Assembly (NCBI RefSeq): GCF_046530675.1
Contig: NZ_CP172558.1
Location: forward strand, 186,001-250,000
Source of the DNA: Chitinibacter sp046530675
Lineage (GTDB): Bacteria > Pseudomonadota > Gammaproteobacteria > Burkholderiales > Chitinibacteraceae
Reading direction: 5' to 3'
DNA: 64,000 nt
Under the pieces are notes generated by a model. It did no database searches, was not told the origin of the DNA, and was given only the letters and a program-made list of their open reading frames with translations. The position numbers and the translations under genes are program-made. Shown here piece after piece: positions 16,095 to 25,675 of the stretch. Position 1 is the stretch's first letter, and every line of letters starts with the position of its first letter.

Positions 16095-17348
16095 ATGACC
16101 GCCCATCAGTTTTCCATTCTTTTTTTATTCGCCCTGCTCAGCAGCGTCTTGCTGCAGTTATGGCTGGCGATGCGCCATATCAATCATGTGCTCAAGCACC
16201 GCAAAGCAGTGCCAACCGAATTTGCTGAGCAGATTACGCTGGAATCACACGGGCGCGCGGCGGCATATACCATCGCCAAAACACGCTTTGGCATGTTGAC
16301 GACGATTTTTGACGCCATGTTGCTCGCGGCGTTTACCGTCGGTGGCGGAATCGAGTGGTTATCACAACTGACTGCGCCGTGGTTCAGCTCGGAAATTGCC
16401 CAAGGCTTGGCCCTGATTGCCGGTCTGGCCATGATCAACACCATCCTGAGCCTACCGTTTTCTTTGGTATCGACCTTTATCATCGAAGCGCGTTTCGGTT
16501 TTAATCAGATGACGCCGAAGCTATTTGTTAGCGATCTGATCAAATCGACGCTGCTGGCCGCCGCCATCGGCCTGCCACTGCTGGCCGCCGTGTTGTGGCT
16601 GATGCTCCGCATGGGCGACTTGTGGTGGTTATACGTCTGGGCGACCTGGCTGGTTTTCTCGCTGGCTTTGATGTGGGTTTTCCCGACTTTTATTGCGCCC
16701 CTGTTTAACAAGTTTGTCCCATTGGAAGATGGCACAATGAAAGAGCGCATCGTTGCACTGCTGTCGCGTTGCGGCTTTACCAGCAATGGTCTGTTTGTGA
16801 TGGACGGCAGCAAACGCTCCAGCCACGGCAACGCCTATTTCACGGGGTTTGGAAAATCCAAACGCATCGTTTTTTTCGATACCCTGCTCAAGCATTTGGA
16901 ACCGGCTGAAGTCGAAGCGGTGCTGGCGCATGAACTGGGGCATTTCAAGCATCGCCATATCGCCAAACGACTGGTCTGGACTTTCACGCTGATGCTCGGC
17001 CTGCTGTGGGTACTGGGTCAGCTCAAAACACAACTCTGGTTTTATCAGGGCCTGGGCGTCAGTACGCCAAGTATCGCTACAGCCTTACTGCTGTTCTTCC
17101 TTACCCTGCCTGTATTTACTTTTATTTTTTCACCGTTGAGCTCAATGACCTCGCGCAAGCACGAGTATGAAGCCGATGCCTTTGCCGCATCGCAATGCTC
17201 GGCAGCCGATCTGATCACCGCGCTGGTCAAGCTGTACCGCGATAATGCAGCAACACTGACACCCGATCCGCTGCACAGCCTGTTTTACGACAGCCATCCG
17301 CCAGCCAGCTTGCGAATCGCGGCTTTACGCCAACTGGAAAAAGCATGA
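16095..17348 (+). CDS. M48 family membrane metalloprotease (Ste24-like)
   Basis: A zinc endopeptidase of the inner membrane. From ATG 16095 it is 417 residues with several membrane helices and the catalytic HELGHFKHRH, followed by the third ligand region HEYEADAFAA. I chose 16095 because MTAHQFSILFLFALLSS aligns with the family N-terminus. ATG 16044 would add 17 polar residues. The frame is open further upstream but that part is antisense to orn. It is larger than HtpX and resembles CAAX-protease-like Ste24 proteins. Its stop overlaps the rsgA start by 4 nt. Confidence 0.88.
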   Translation: MTAHQFSILFLFALLSSVLLQLWLAMRHINHVLKHRKAVPTEFAEQITLESHGRAAAYTIAKTRFGMLTTIFDAMLLAAFTVGGGIEWLSQLTAPWFSSEIAQGLALIAGLAMINTILSLPFSLVSTFIIEARFGFNQMTPKLFVSDLIKSTLLAAAIGLPLLAAVLWLMLRMGDLWWLYVWATWLVFSLALMWVFPTFIAPLFNKFVPLEDGTMKERIVALLSRCGFTSNGLFVMDGSKRSSHGNAYFTGFGKSKRIVFFDTLLKHLEPAEVEAVLAHELGHFKHRHIAKRLVWTFTLMLGLLWVLGQLKTQLWFYQGLGVSTPSIATALLLFFLTLPVFTFIFSPLSSMTSRKHEYEADAFAASQCSAADLITALVKLYRDNAATLTPDPLHSLFYDSHPPASLRIAALRQLEKA

Positions 17349-18238
17349 CCACCGCCCGCATCGTCACCAGCTACGGCAAGGTTTACATCATTGAACTTGA
17401 TGACGGCAAACGTCTTTCCGCGTCAACGCGTGGTAAAAAAACCGATTATGCTTGCGGTGATCAGGTCGATATCGACGTACTGAATCAAGAGCAGGCGGTC
17501 ATCAACAAGGTGCTTGAGCGCAAAACTTTGCTCTATCGCTCTGACCAATGGAAAAGCAAGCTAATTGCCGCCAATGTCACACAAATCATTATTGTCGTCG
17601 CCTCAGTACCGAGTTTTTCCGACGAGCTGATTGGGCGCGCCTTGCTCGCCGCTGCTGACGCCAATATCAGCGCGGTCATTTGCCTGAATAAATGTGATTT
17701 GCCCGAAAGCGATGCCGCGCGTGAGCGGCTGGCGTACTACACGCAGTTTGGCTATCCGGTCGTTGAGATTTCGGCCAAAGAAGATTTAAGTCCACTAATG
17801 CCCTGGCTGGATGGCCAGATTTCGGTACTAGTCGGTCAATCGGGCATGGGCAAATCGACAATCACCAATGCGCTGATTCCCGACGCCAATGCGCGCGTGA
17901 ACGAGATTTCGCTGGCGCTCGATTCGGGCAAACACACGACCACGCATGCTCAGCTTTATAAATTGAATGCGACCGGATCCATACAGGCTGCCGAATTGAT
18001 CGATTCACCCGGTCTGCAATCATTTGGCCTTGCGCATCTGCGCGCCGAATCGCTGCCTCACCTGATGGCCGATATGGCGCCCTATGTCGGGCAATGCCGT
18101 TTCAGCAACTGCCGCCACCGGCAGGAGCCGGGCTGCGCAGTACTGGCCGCCGTTGCAGCCGGGCAAATCGCCCCGAGCCGGCTGGAGCTGATGCATCGCT
18201 TGCAGGACGAAATCGCGCAAGCGGCGAACAATTATTGA
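17345..18238 (+). CDS. rsgA: Ribosome small-subunit-dependent GTPase RsgA
   Basis: A late 30S maturation GTPase. The 297 residues show the circular permutation typical of the family: an OB fold (1-70), NKCD (G4, 115-118) placed before GQSGMGKS (G1, 164-171), then DSPGLQ (G3). A C-terminal zinc site follows, with C and H ligands in QCRFSNCRHRQEPGC. The ATGA overlap with the M48 gene indicates coupling. The unit ends before the repeat at 18324. Confidence 0.95.
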   Translation: MTTARIVTSYGKVYIIELDDGKRLSASTRGKKTDYACGDQVDIDVLNQEQAVINKVLERKTLLYRSDQWKSKLIAANVTQIIIVVASVPSFSDELIGRALLAAADANISAVICLNKCDLPESDAARERLAYYTQFGYPVVEISAKEDLSPLMPWLDGQISVLVGQSGMGKSTITNALIPDANARVNEISLALDSGKHTTTHAQLYKLNATGSIQAAELIDSPGLQSFGLAHLRAESLPHLMADMAPYVGQCRFSNCRHRQEPGCAVLAAVAAGQIAPSRLELMHRLQDEIAQAANNY

Positions 18239-18323
18239 TCCGGTTTTCTGAACAGGGTGCAGAGCGGGAGCACGCTTACTCCCGTAATCTGATCCCAGCA
18301 TCAGCGCAGACCGACATAAAAAA

Positions 18324-18372
18324 GGGTATATCGCCACAAGCAAGATCTTAAAAGCCCTGCGCAGACATACCC
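18324..18372. repeat. 49-bp bipartite inverted repeat, perfect arms
   Basis: GGGTAT (18324-18329) and ATACCC (18367-18372). Read on the minus strand, the element begins 2 nt after the stop codon (18375-18377) of the DUF2062 gene. Confidence 0.85.
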
Positions 18373-18374
18373 CA

Positions 18375-18926
18375 CTACAAACCCAAGCGACGTTGCCTTC
18401 TCTGATACAGCGTCCAGTACACCCAGAGCCGCCAAAACAATTGCACGGCAAAATAACCGGCAATCGCCAGTATGGCGCTCAACAGCGGCAAGCCAATCAG
18501 CAGCGGTACTCCCAGCGACTTGATCCAGAGCCACATTGCAACGCTCCAGTCGAGCAAAGGCAAACCCTGCAAAGAAGGCATTTGCGCCATCGTATCCACA
18601 CCGTTATGGCCACTCACCCAACTGCCAAGCCAGAATGCCACCCAATAAATCGGCGCGATCGTGAACGGGTTGGTATAAAAAGTGGCAAAAATGGCCACCG
18701 GCAGGTTGACACGGAAAATCAGCGCCAGAATCGACGCTGTGATGATTTGCAGCGGCCCCGGAATCAGCCCACCAATCATGCCGGCAGCAACACCGCCGGC
18801 GACCGAATGACGATTCAAGTGCCAGAGATTGGGGTGCTCGAACCAGTGCGCAAAGCGACTGAGAAAACGGTTTTGCTGTAAGGTTTCATGGCTGGGCAAC
18901 CAGCGGCGAAGAATTTTTTTGGGCAT
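18375..18926 (-). CDS. DUF2062 domain membrane protein
   Basis: 183 residues with about three hydrophobic segments. The family block is plain: RHSVAGGVAAGMIGGLIPGPLQIITASILALIFRVNLP followed by FYTNPFTIAPIYW (about 41-95). Members are inner-membrane proteins of unknown role, common in proteobacteria. It is transcribed towards rsgA and is divergent from relA, with 77 bp between them that must hold both promoters. Confidence 0.88.
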   Translation of the reverse strand: MPKKILRRWLPSHETLQQNRFLSRFAHWFEHPNLWHLNRHSVAGGVAAGMIGGLIPGPLQIITASILALIFRVNLPVAIFATFYTNPFTIAPIYWVAFWLGSWVSGHNGVDTMAQMPSLQGLPLLDWSVAMWLWIKSLGVPLLIGLPLLSAILAIAGYFAVQLFWRLWVYWTLYQRRQRRLGL

Positions 18927-19003
18927 TGGGAGATTTTAACGTTGAATCCGCTATGACAGACCTTTTATTTTGGGCAAAATTCAATCTGAATTAACAAAAG
19001 TGG

Positions 19004-21241
19004 ATGTTCCACCAGGAAATCGCCGTCATTATGGTTGCCGTCACCCGTCCTCTTGCCCAGTCCATTGCCGAAGCTGCCGATCCCGAACGCTGGCTGCTCG
19101 CGCTGGCTGAGCGTTATCCGCCGCAGGAGCTGCTACGCTTACGCGCGGCGCTGGACTGGGTGAGCGAAGTCTATGACACCGCACTTAATCCCGATACGGA
19201 TGAATCACTGCTTGCCCATGCAGTTGCCAGCGCGTCCATCGTCGCTGATTTACGGATGGACGCCAATGCGGTAATCGCCGCCCTGCTGTTTTGTATGCCG
19301 GATTTTGTCGACAAATCTGCAGAACAGATCGAAAAGCGCTTTGGCAAAGTGGTTGCACAACTGGTCGACGGCATCAGCAAAGTCCGCAAACTACGCGCAC
19401 TTGCCAAACCGTCTTTGGCCGAAGACTATGCACAACAAGTCGAAGCACAGCGCAAGATGTTGCTGGCGATGGTCGAGGACATCCGTGCCGTACTGATCAA
19501 GCTGGCGTGGCGTACGCAAACAATGCACAGCCTGGCCAAGCTCAGCGAGGAGCGCCGTCGCAGAATCGCGCAGGAGACGCTCGACGTTTTTGCGCCGCTA
19601 GCGAACCGGCTTGGCGTCTGGCAAATCAAATGGGAACTCGAAGACCTGGGTTTCCGTTTCCTGCATACCGACACCTACAAGAAAATCGCCAAGCTGCTCG
19701 ACGAGCGCCGCATTGACCGCGAGCAGTTCATCGCCGAAGTGCTCGGCAGCTTGCGCAGCGAACTCGCCAAAGCGGGCGTCACACACGTCGACCTGATGGG
19801 GCGTCCCAAGCACATTTACAGCATCTGGAAAAAGATGCAGAAGAAAAGGCTCGATTTCTCCGAGCTATATGACATCCGTGCAGTGCGCGTATTGGTTGAT
19901 GACGTCAAGGATTGCTACACCGTGCTCGGCATCGTCCACAATCTGTGGCAGCCGATTCCGGGCGAGTTCGACGATTACATCGCTCAGCCCAAGGGCAATT
20001 TCTACCGCAGCCTGCATACCGCCGTGATCGGGCCGCAGGACAAGGCCGTCGAAGTGCAGATTCGCACTTTCGAAATGCACGACCACGCCGAACATGGCGT
20101 TGCTGCGCATTGGCGCTACAAGGAAGGCGGCCACGGCGATGCGCGTTATGAAGAAAAAATTGCCTGGCTGCGCCAATTGCTCGACTGGCGCGAAGACGTC
20201 GCAACCGACGACAAATTCACCGACGCGTTCAAAGCCGAGCTGTTTGAAGACACGATTTATGTGTTGACGCCGGCTGGCCGAGTCATTTCACTGCCCAAGG
20301 GCAGTACGCCGGTTGATTTTGCCTATCATCTGCACACCGATCTGGGCCATCGCTGTCGTGGCGCCAAGGTCAACGGCCAGATTGTTCCACTCAATACCGC
20401 ACTGGAAAACGGCCAGCGTGTCGAAATCCTGTCGATCAAGGAAGGCGGCCCCAGCCTCGATTGGTTGCATCAGGGCTACGTCAAAAGCCATCGTGCCGCG
20501 CAAAAAATCCGCCACTGGGTGCGCCAGCAAAATCTCGACGTCGCCATTGAAGCGGGCAAAAACACCTACGAAAAAGAGGCCGCACGCGCCGGGGCAACGC
20601 AACTCAATCAGGATCTGGTCGCTTCACGGCTGGGTTACAAAACGATTGATGAAGTCCATATCGCGCTGGGGCAAGGTGAAGTCAGCCTGCGCGAGCTTAA
20701 TCTGGCGTTTAACGATATCCTGCATCCAGTTGAAGCTGAAACCGTTGAAGAAACACCGGAAAGCTTCATTCATGCCGCCCGTGCGACTCAGTACGGCGAA
20801 GGCATTTTGATCGAAGGCATCGACAAGCTGATGACGATGCTCGCCAAATGCTGCAAGCCCGTTCCACCCGACGCAGTGATGGGTTATGTGACCAAAGGGC
20901 GCGGTATTTCGATTCACCGCAGCGATTGCTCAGCGCTGAAACGGCTAGCAGCCGAAGCACCCGAACGGCTGATTCGTGCCGACTGGGGCAATCTGGGCAA
21001 GGGCGGCCACGTTTTTGCCGTAGATATTCTGGTTGAAGCGACCGAACGCGCCAATCTGCTGCGCGATCTGACCGACATCATGTCGCGCGAGAAAATCAAC
21101 GTCAGCGCAGCCAATATGCAGGTACGCGATGGCCGGGCGCGGATTTCGTTTACCATCGAAATTCGCGACAGTGAACAGCTGCAGCGCATTTTCACCCGGC
21201 TACAGGAAGTCTCCGGGGTGTTGCGGTGCAATCGCGCATAA
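19004..21241 (+). CDS. relA: GTP pyrophosphokinase RelA (ppGpp synthetase)
   Basis: Makes (p)ppGpp on stalled ribosomes. The 745 residues show an N-terminal HD-like region in which the catalytic His-Asp is lost (LLFCMPDF). The synthetase domain has the acidic EFDD motif (in GEFDDYIAQPKGNFYRSLHT), typical of monofunctional RelA rather than the RxKD of SpoT/Rel. Then come TGS (VISLPKGSTPVDFAYHLHTDLGHRC), the conserved CC of the zinc-finger-like domain (AKCCKPVPPD) and a C-terminal ACT. A second ATG at 19031 (MVAVTRPL) may be the true start; neither has a strong ribosome site. Confidence 0.95.
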   Translation: MFHQEIAVIMVAVTRPLAQSIAEAADPERWLLALAERYPPQELLRLRAALDWVSEVYDTALNPDTDESLLAHAVASASIVADLRMDANAVIAALLFCMPDFVDKSAEQIEKRFGKVVAQLVDGISKVRKLRALAKPSLAEDYAQQVEAQRKMLLAMVEDIRAVLIKLAWRTQTMHSLAKLSEERRRRIAQETLDVFAPLANRLGVWQIKWELEDLGFRFLHTDTYKKIAKLLDERRIDREQFIAEVLGSLRSELAKAGVTHVDLMGRPKHIYSIWKKMQKKRLDFSELYDIRAVRVLVDDVKDCYTVLGIVHNLWQPIPGEFDDYIAQPKGNFYRSLHTAVIGPQDKAVEVQIRTFEMHDHAEHGVAAHWRYKEGGHGDARYEEKIAWLRQLLDWREDVATDDKFTDAFKAELFEDTIYVLTPAGRVISLPKGSTPVDFAYHLHTDLGHRCRGAKVNGQIVPLNTALENGQRVEILSIKEGGPSLDWLHQGYVKSHRAAQKIRHWVRQQNLDVAIEAGKNTYEKEAARAGATQLNQDLVASRLGYKTIDEVHIALGQGEVSLRELNLAFNDILHPVEAETVEETPESFIHAARATQYGEGILIEGIDKLMTMLAKCCKPVPPDAVMGYVTKGRGISIHRSDCSALKRLAAEAPERLIRADWGNLGKGGHVFAVDILVEATERANLLRDLTDIMSREKINVSAANMQVRDGRARISFTIEIRDSEQLQRIFTRLQEVSGVLRCNRA

Positions 21242-21441
21242 ATCTCTGCCATCGCTGTACCGCATTGAAGTAATGAGCGACAAGTAACTGCCGATCAAAG
21301 CAATGATTGATTTGATTCAAGCAATTTAAATATTCAAAAAGAATTTACCGCAAAAAAGCAATACATCTCTTCGTGAATCGCTTCTTCACCAAGAATAAGC
21401 TAATACTAAAAGACAAATAATATAAACAACACGAGGCATGA

Positions 21442-23331
21442 ATGATGTTTACTTCCTTACGCGTACGATTGATCGTTTTTATTGCGGTTTTAATCTTGGC
21501 TGTAGCCTCTGTGCTGACATTTGGCGCCTATACCAAGATGCGCAACGAAATGATCAATGTCGGGCTGCGCAACGAGATTATTGGTATTGAAACGGGTTAT
21601 AGCGTTTTGCTCCGTAACTGGATGGCAGATAAAAAAATGATCGTGACGGCCCTGTCTAAATCATTGGAGATGGGCTCGGATTTTATTCCCATCATCAGCC
21701 AGGCCGAACAGAGTGCCAAATTTGACTCGGCCTATTTAGGCACACAGACCAAAGAAATGATTACCACGCGTGATATGGGTCTGCCAGCAGGCTATGACCC
21801 TACCTCTCGTCCTTGGTATCAACAGGCACAAAAAGAAGACAAAACCATCATGACTGCGCCTTATGTGGATGCAGGAACCAAGCGACTCACACTGTCATTT
21901 GCGGCGCCCGTAAAGAAAGACGGTACTTTGTTCGGAGTCGTCGCTACAGATATTTTCCTCGATGACATCGTAAAAGACGTTTTGAACATCAAAATGACCG
22001 GTAATGGTTACGCCATTTTGATCGACAAATCGGGGGCAATCCTCGTGCATGCGGATCAATCCAAAATTTTGAAAGCGTCCACTGAATTAAGCCCCGAACT
22101 CTCTGCCGCCAACCTAGGCAGAATCGCGGATTCACAAGAGCGACTTGAAACTGATATTGGTGGCGCATCCAAGTACGTTTATGCCAAATCCATCGAAAAT
22201 AGTGACATCTTGCTGGTCATGGTGATTGATAAAGCCACGGCACTGGCACCGCTGAATCAATTACTCTGGACTGCAATTGCGACCCTGATTGTTACCTTGT
22301 TGATCATCATTCCATTCGCTAGCATGTTAGTCAGCAGAATGCTGGCGGGCTTGCTCAAAGTCCGCAACGGCATGATTGAAATCGCTCAGGGTGAAGGCGA
22401 TTTAACGCGCAAGATCCAGATTGACGGTGATGATGAAATCGCCCAGACAGCAAAAGCATTCAACCAGTTCACCGATCGCTTACGAGGCATGTTCAGCGAC
22501 CTGCGCAAAGAAACTGAAAATTTGACCATGGGTGTGCAGCAAATCAACCAGGTCCTCAACACCATCTCAAATGACTCTCATATTTTGTCAGATATGGCTG
22601 CGACCAATTCTGCGACCATTGAGGAAATCACCGTCAGCATCAGCCATATTGCCGATAATGCTGATGAAGCCAATCATTTGGTAACCAGCACAGGCGCTCT
22701 GTCAGCCGAATCGGCGCAAAGCATGAATGATGTTGCCAATGAGGTGGGTAAATCAGCCTCCGAGGTTCGGGAATTGTCTTCCTTGCTGGATCGGCTCAAC
22801 CAGCGTAGCCAGGACATCAGCGGAATTATTCAGGTTATTAAAGAGATCGCAGATCAAACCAATTTGCTGGCACTTAACGCCGCAATTGAAGCAGCAAGAG
22901 CGGGTGAGCAAGGGCGCGGTTTTGCTGTGGTTGCCGATGAAGTTCGTAAACTGGCAGAACGCACCAGCTCGGCAACGCTCGAAATTACGGGCATGATCGA
23001 CGGTATTCGCGGTGAAACCAATGCGGCAGTGCGCACGATGGAATCCACGCTCGGAGCTGTACAAAGTGGGGTCAGCCTCTCAAACCACGCGGCTGAAAAA
23101 ATTGTGGATATCCGTCAGAACATGAGCAAAGTCATGGATAAAATGAGTGAAATTGCCCATGCAACGAAAGAGCAGCAAGATGCCACCACGCTGATGGCTC
23201 AAAGTGCCGAGAACATTACAAATCAAATGCAGCAATCAGATGACGCATTGCATCGTGCAAACGACTCTGTGGCGCAACTCAACCATCTAGCAAGCTTTTT
23301 GCGCGAAATGTTTGGTCGATTCAAAGTCTAA
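21442..23331 (+). CDS. Methyl-accepting chemotaxis protein, dCache amino-acid type
   Basis: A 629-residue receptor: membrane helix (about 8-28), periplasmic double-Cache domain (about 35-275), second helix (about 276-300), HAMP and a cytoplasmic signalling hairpin with the tip QTNLLALNAAIEAARAGEQGRGFAVVADEVR. The distal Cache pocket has Y118, R123, W125, Y126, Y141 and D170. Spacing matches the amino-acid-binding dCache_1 signature known from PctA-type receptors. There is no C-terminal CheR docking pentapeptide. It stands alone, away from the che operon. GAGG precedes the start; a second ATG follows directly. Confidence 0.93.
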   Translation: MMFTSLRVRLIVFIAVLILAVASVLTFGAYTKMRNEMINVGLRNEIIGIETGYSVLLRNWMADKKMIVTALSKSLEMGSDFIPIISQAEQSAKFDSAYLGTQTKEMITTRDMGLPAGYDPTSRPWYQQAQKEDKTIMTAPYVDAGTKRLTLSFAAPVKKDGTLFGVVATDIFLDDIVKDVLNIKMTGNGYAILIDKSGAILVHADQSKILKASTELSPELSAANLGRIADSQERLETDIGGASKYVYAKSIENSDILLVMVIDKATALAPLNQLLWTAIATLIVTLLIIIPFASMLVSRMLAGLLKVRNGMIEIAQGEGDLTRKIQIDGDDEIAQTAKAFNQFTDRLRGMFSDLRKETENLTMGVQQINQVLNTISNDSHILSDMAATNSATIEEITVSISHIADNADEANHLVTSTGALSAESAQSMNDVANEVGKSASEVRELSSLLDRLNQRSQDISGIIQVIKEIADQTNLLALNAAIEAARAGEQGRGFAVVADEVRKLAERTSSATLEITGMIDGIRGETNAAVRTMESTLGAVQSGVSLSNHAAEKIVDIRQNMSKVMDKMSEIAHATKEQQDATTLMAQSAENITNQMQQSDDALHRANDSVAQLNHLASFLREMFGRFKV

Positions 23332-23333
23332 CA

Positions 23334-23381
23334 GGGTATAAGCCACAAGGCTCTACAGTTAAGTCCTGCAGCAATATACCC
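23334..23381. repeat. Bipartite inverted repeat, 48-bp variant
   Basis: GGGTATA (23334-23340) and TATACCC (23375-23381), perfect 7-bp arms but one base shorter than the usual 49. It begins 2 nt after the chemoreceptor stop codon. Confidence 0.8.
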
Positions 23382-23387
23382 ATTCAC

Positions 23388-23415
23388 ACAAAAGGCCGCA
23401 TCAGCGGCCTTTTGT
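23388..23415. terminator. Bidirectional terminator between mcp and pyk
   Basis: ACAAAAGGCCGC and GCGGCCTTTTGT pair perfectly around ATCA. It serves the chemoreceptor on the plus strand and pyk on the minus strand. Confidence 0.85.
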
Positions 23416-23438
23416 CATATCGTTAATACCAACTGCAA

Positions 23439-24878
23439 TTACCGTATTTTCTGTGATTCGCCTGCTTTGACAATTTTCAGGCAATTCGTCCCTCCCAAAG
23501 CGCCGACCACATCACCGAAAGTGAAGGCAATCAGATCACCGGGCACTACAATCCCCCGCCGCAACATTTCCGCTTCGGCACGCAGCAGCAGCGATTCACG
23601 ATCCGTGTTGTCGTGTGACAGCATTACCGGCTCGACATCACGAAATAGCGACAGGCGACTATAGGTTTCGGCCTCGGGGGTTAAGGCATAAATGGGTACG
23701 CCCGATATCACACGCGACATCCACAGCGCCGAAGAGCCCGATTGTGTTAACGCGGCGATCACTTTGATATTCAGGTGATTGGCGGCAAACAGCGCAGCCA
23801 TTGAAATGGTTTGATCGACACGCGTATATTCACCATCGAGCAATGCGGCATTGCTGACTTTGTAATCTTGCGACTTTTCGGCCTCGAGACAAATCCGCGC
23901 CATCGCTTCAACGGTTTCTACCGGGTACTGACCCGATGCCGTTTCTGCCGACAGCATCACAGCATCTGTCCCATCGAGCACCGCGTTGGCGACATCGGAC
24001 ACTTCGGCGCGTGTCGGTACAGGACTGGAGATCATCGACTCCATCATTTGCGTCGCGGTAATAGTCAGCTTATTCATCCGGCGAGCCGCTTTAATCATCC
24101 GTTTTTGCAGCGCGGGCACCGCAGCATCGCCCACTTCAACGGCCAGATCGCCGCGAGCGACCATAATGCCGTCCGAAGCCTCAAGGATTTCATCCAGATT
24201 GGCAATCGCCTCGGTGCGTTCAATTTTTGCGATCAGCAAGGCCTTGCTACCTGCTGCGCGTAACAAAGTGCGTGCCATATACATATCGGCAGCACTTTTC
24301 GGAAATGACACCGCGACAAAATCAGCATGCAACTTGGCGGCAACCTTGATGTCATCCATATCCTTGGCGGTCAAAGCCGGCGCCGTCAACCCACCACCTT
24401 GGCGATTGATCCCTTTATTATTGGATAAGGTGCCGCCAACCTGGACGGTCGTGAACACCCTGCAACCCTCAACAGAATCGACCAGCAGTTGCACTTTGCC
24501 ATCATCCAGCAGCAAGACATTACCCGCTCCAACATCATTGGGCAGTTCTTTGTAATCCAGACCGACCCCATTCTGATCGCCCAGCTCACACGATGCATCC
24601 AGTACAAACTTGGCGCCTTTGGCGAGCTCAATCTTATTTTTTTTGAATTTGCCAATCCGGATTTTTGGCCCTTGCAAATCAACCATGATCGCAATTGGCC
24701 TGCCGATTTTTTTGGCCTGCTCTCGCACCAACGCGGCTCGATCCAGATGGTCTTGCGCATGACCATGCGAGAAATTCAGTCGCACCATATTGACTCCGAC
24801 TTCCACCAGTCGTGCCAGTGTCGCCGCCCCACTCGATGCTGGTCCCAAAGTAGCCACAATTTTAGTGCTTCGTAACAT
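23439..24878 (-). CDS. pyk: Pyruvate kinase
   Basis: Last step of glycolysis: phosphoenolpyruvate plus ADP to pyruvate plus ATP. The 479 residues begin with RSTKIVATLGPASS. They contain NFSHG, the KIERTEAIANLDEIL active-site segment with its catalytic Lys, GIMVARGDLAVEVG and the allosteric C-terminal domain. Length is normal for the proteobacterial enzyme. It stands alone between a terminator and tRNA-Arg. Confidence 0.97.
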   Translation of the reverse strand: MLRSTKIVATLGPASSGAATLARLVEVGVNMVRLNFSHGHAQDHLDRAALVREQAKKIGRPIAIMVDLQGPKIRIGKFKKNKIELAKGAKFVLDASCELGDQNGVGLDYKELPNDVGAGNVLLLDDGKVQLLVDSVEGCRVFTTVQVGGTLSNNKGINRQGGGLTAPALTAKDMDDIKVAAKLHADFVAVSFPKSAADMYMARTLLRAAGSKALLIAKIERTEAIANLDEILEASDGIMVARGDLAVEVGDAAVPALQKRMIKAARRMNKLTITATQMMESMISSPVPTRAEVSDVANAVLDGTDAVMLSAETASGQYPVETVEAMARICLEAEKSQDYKVSNAALLDGEYTRVDQTISMAALFAANHLNIKVIAALTQSGSSALWMSRVISGVPIYALTPEAETYSRLSLFRDVEPVMLSHDNTDRESLLLRAEAEMLRRGIVVPGDLIAFTFGDVVGALGGTNCLKIVKAGESQKIR

Positions 24879-25017
24879 GCCAAACTCCTGTCATTAATCC
24901 GGAAACAAGCCGATTCGATGGGCGATTGCAGTTATTGTGCGCGAACCGTCATTGACCGTACTGAGCCTGATCAATGAAATGCCATTTTGAATCACGGAGG
25001 AGAAAGAGGCTTGAAAG

Positions 25018-25089
25018 TGTCCCCAGCAGGAATCGAACCTGCAACTAGCCCTTAGGAGGGGCTTGTTATATCCGTTTAACTATGAGGAC
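25018..25089 (-). tRNA. tRNA-Arg, anticodon CCU
   Basis: On the minus strand, acceptor GTCCTCA (25089-25083) pairs with TGGGGAC. The anticodon arm is AGCCC-CTCCTAA-GGGCT, giving anticodon CCU, which reads the rare AGG codon. The T arm is GCAGG-TTCGAAT-CCTGC. The discriminator is A, and CCA is not encoded. All 72 nt fold normally with a short D loop. tRNA-Arg genes are frequent integration sites, but no island or att repeat adjoins this one. Confidence 0.95.
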
Positions 25090-25190
25090 TTGGTGCAGCT
25101 CCCCTGAGCGGGTCGCGAGAAGAAGGCGCATTCTACCGAATTTTTGCTCACTCGGCATTGCGGATCAAAACTGGATCGTCAATTTGTTCA

Positions 25191-25631
25191 TCAATGACCA
25201 GAGTTTGAGCGGGGGCGACTATTGAATTCGTCGAGGATTTTTTGTTCGCGGCGATTTTCGCGACTGATTTCATTTTGCTCATGCCGTACGCGCAAGGCTT
25301 CAAAGGCTTTCACTTTTTTCTCGCACTCCAGCCATTGCACTTTGCGTTCTTCATAAACCGCGCTTAAGCGATTCACTTCCTCGGACTGCTGGATCGCGGC
25401 CGTATCGAGCTTGGCAAGAAATAGCTGGAAGTCGCGCCACTGGGTCACCGACATGCCGGTCTGGGCACTGCTGGCGAGTCGGCCACGATATTCGGCACGG
25501 AATGAATCAACCTGTTCCAACTTGGCTTGCCCCTGCAGCCACGCTGCTTGTGCGGCTTGCATTGCACGCGATGCATCTTCGCGCTCGTCCTGCGCAAGCT
25601 GCAATAAGAAAGCGAAACGGAATTTGGCCAT
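25191..25631 (-). CDS. fliJ: Flagellar export chaperone FliJ
   Basis: A 146-residue coiled-coil protein that links the FliI ATPase ring to the FlhA export gate. The sequence is almost wholly helical and charged (for example FLLQLAQDEREDASRAMQAA). It sits 44 nt after fliI as the last gene of fliEFGHIJ. Normal FliJ length. No terminator hairpin is obvious between it and tRNA-Arg. Confidence 0.9.
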   Translation of the reverse strand: MAKFRFAFLLQLAQDEREDASRAMQAAQAAWLQGQAKLEQVDSFRAEYRGRLASSAQTGMSVTQWRDFQLFLAKLDTAAIQQSEEVNRLSAVYEERKVQWLECEKKVKAFEALRVRHEQNEISRENRREQKILDEFNSRPRSNSGH

Positions 25632-25675
25632 GACAAAACTACCTTATAAGCCAGCCGGGTATTTACAGATGTTGT

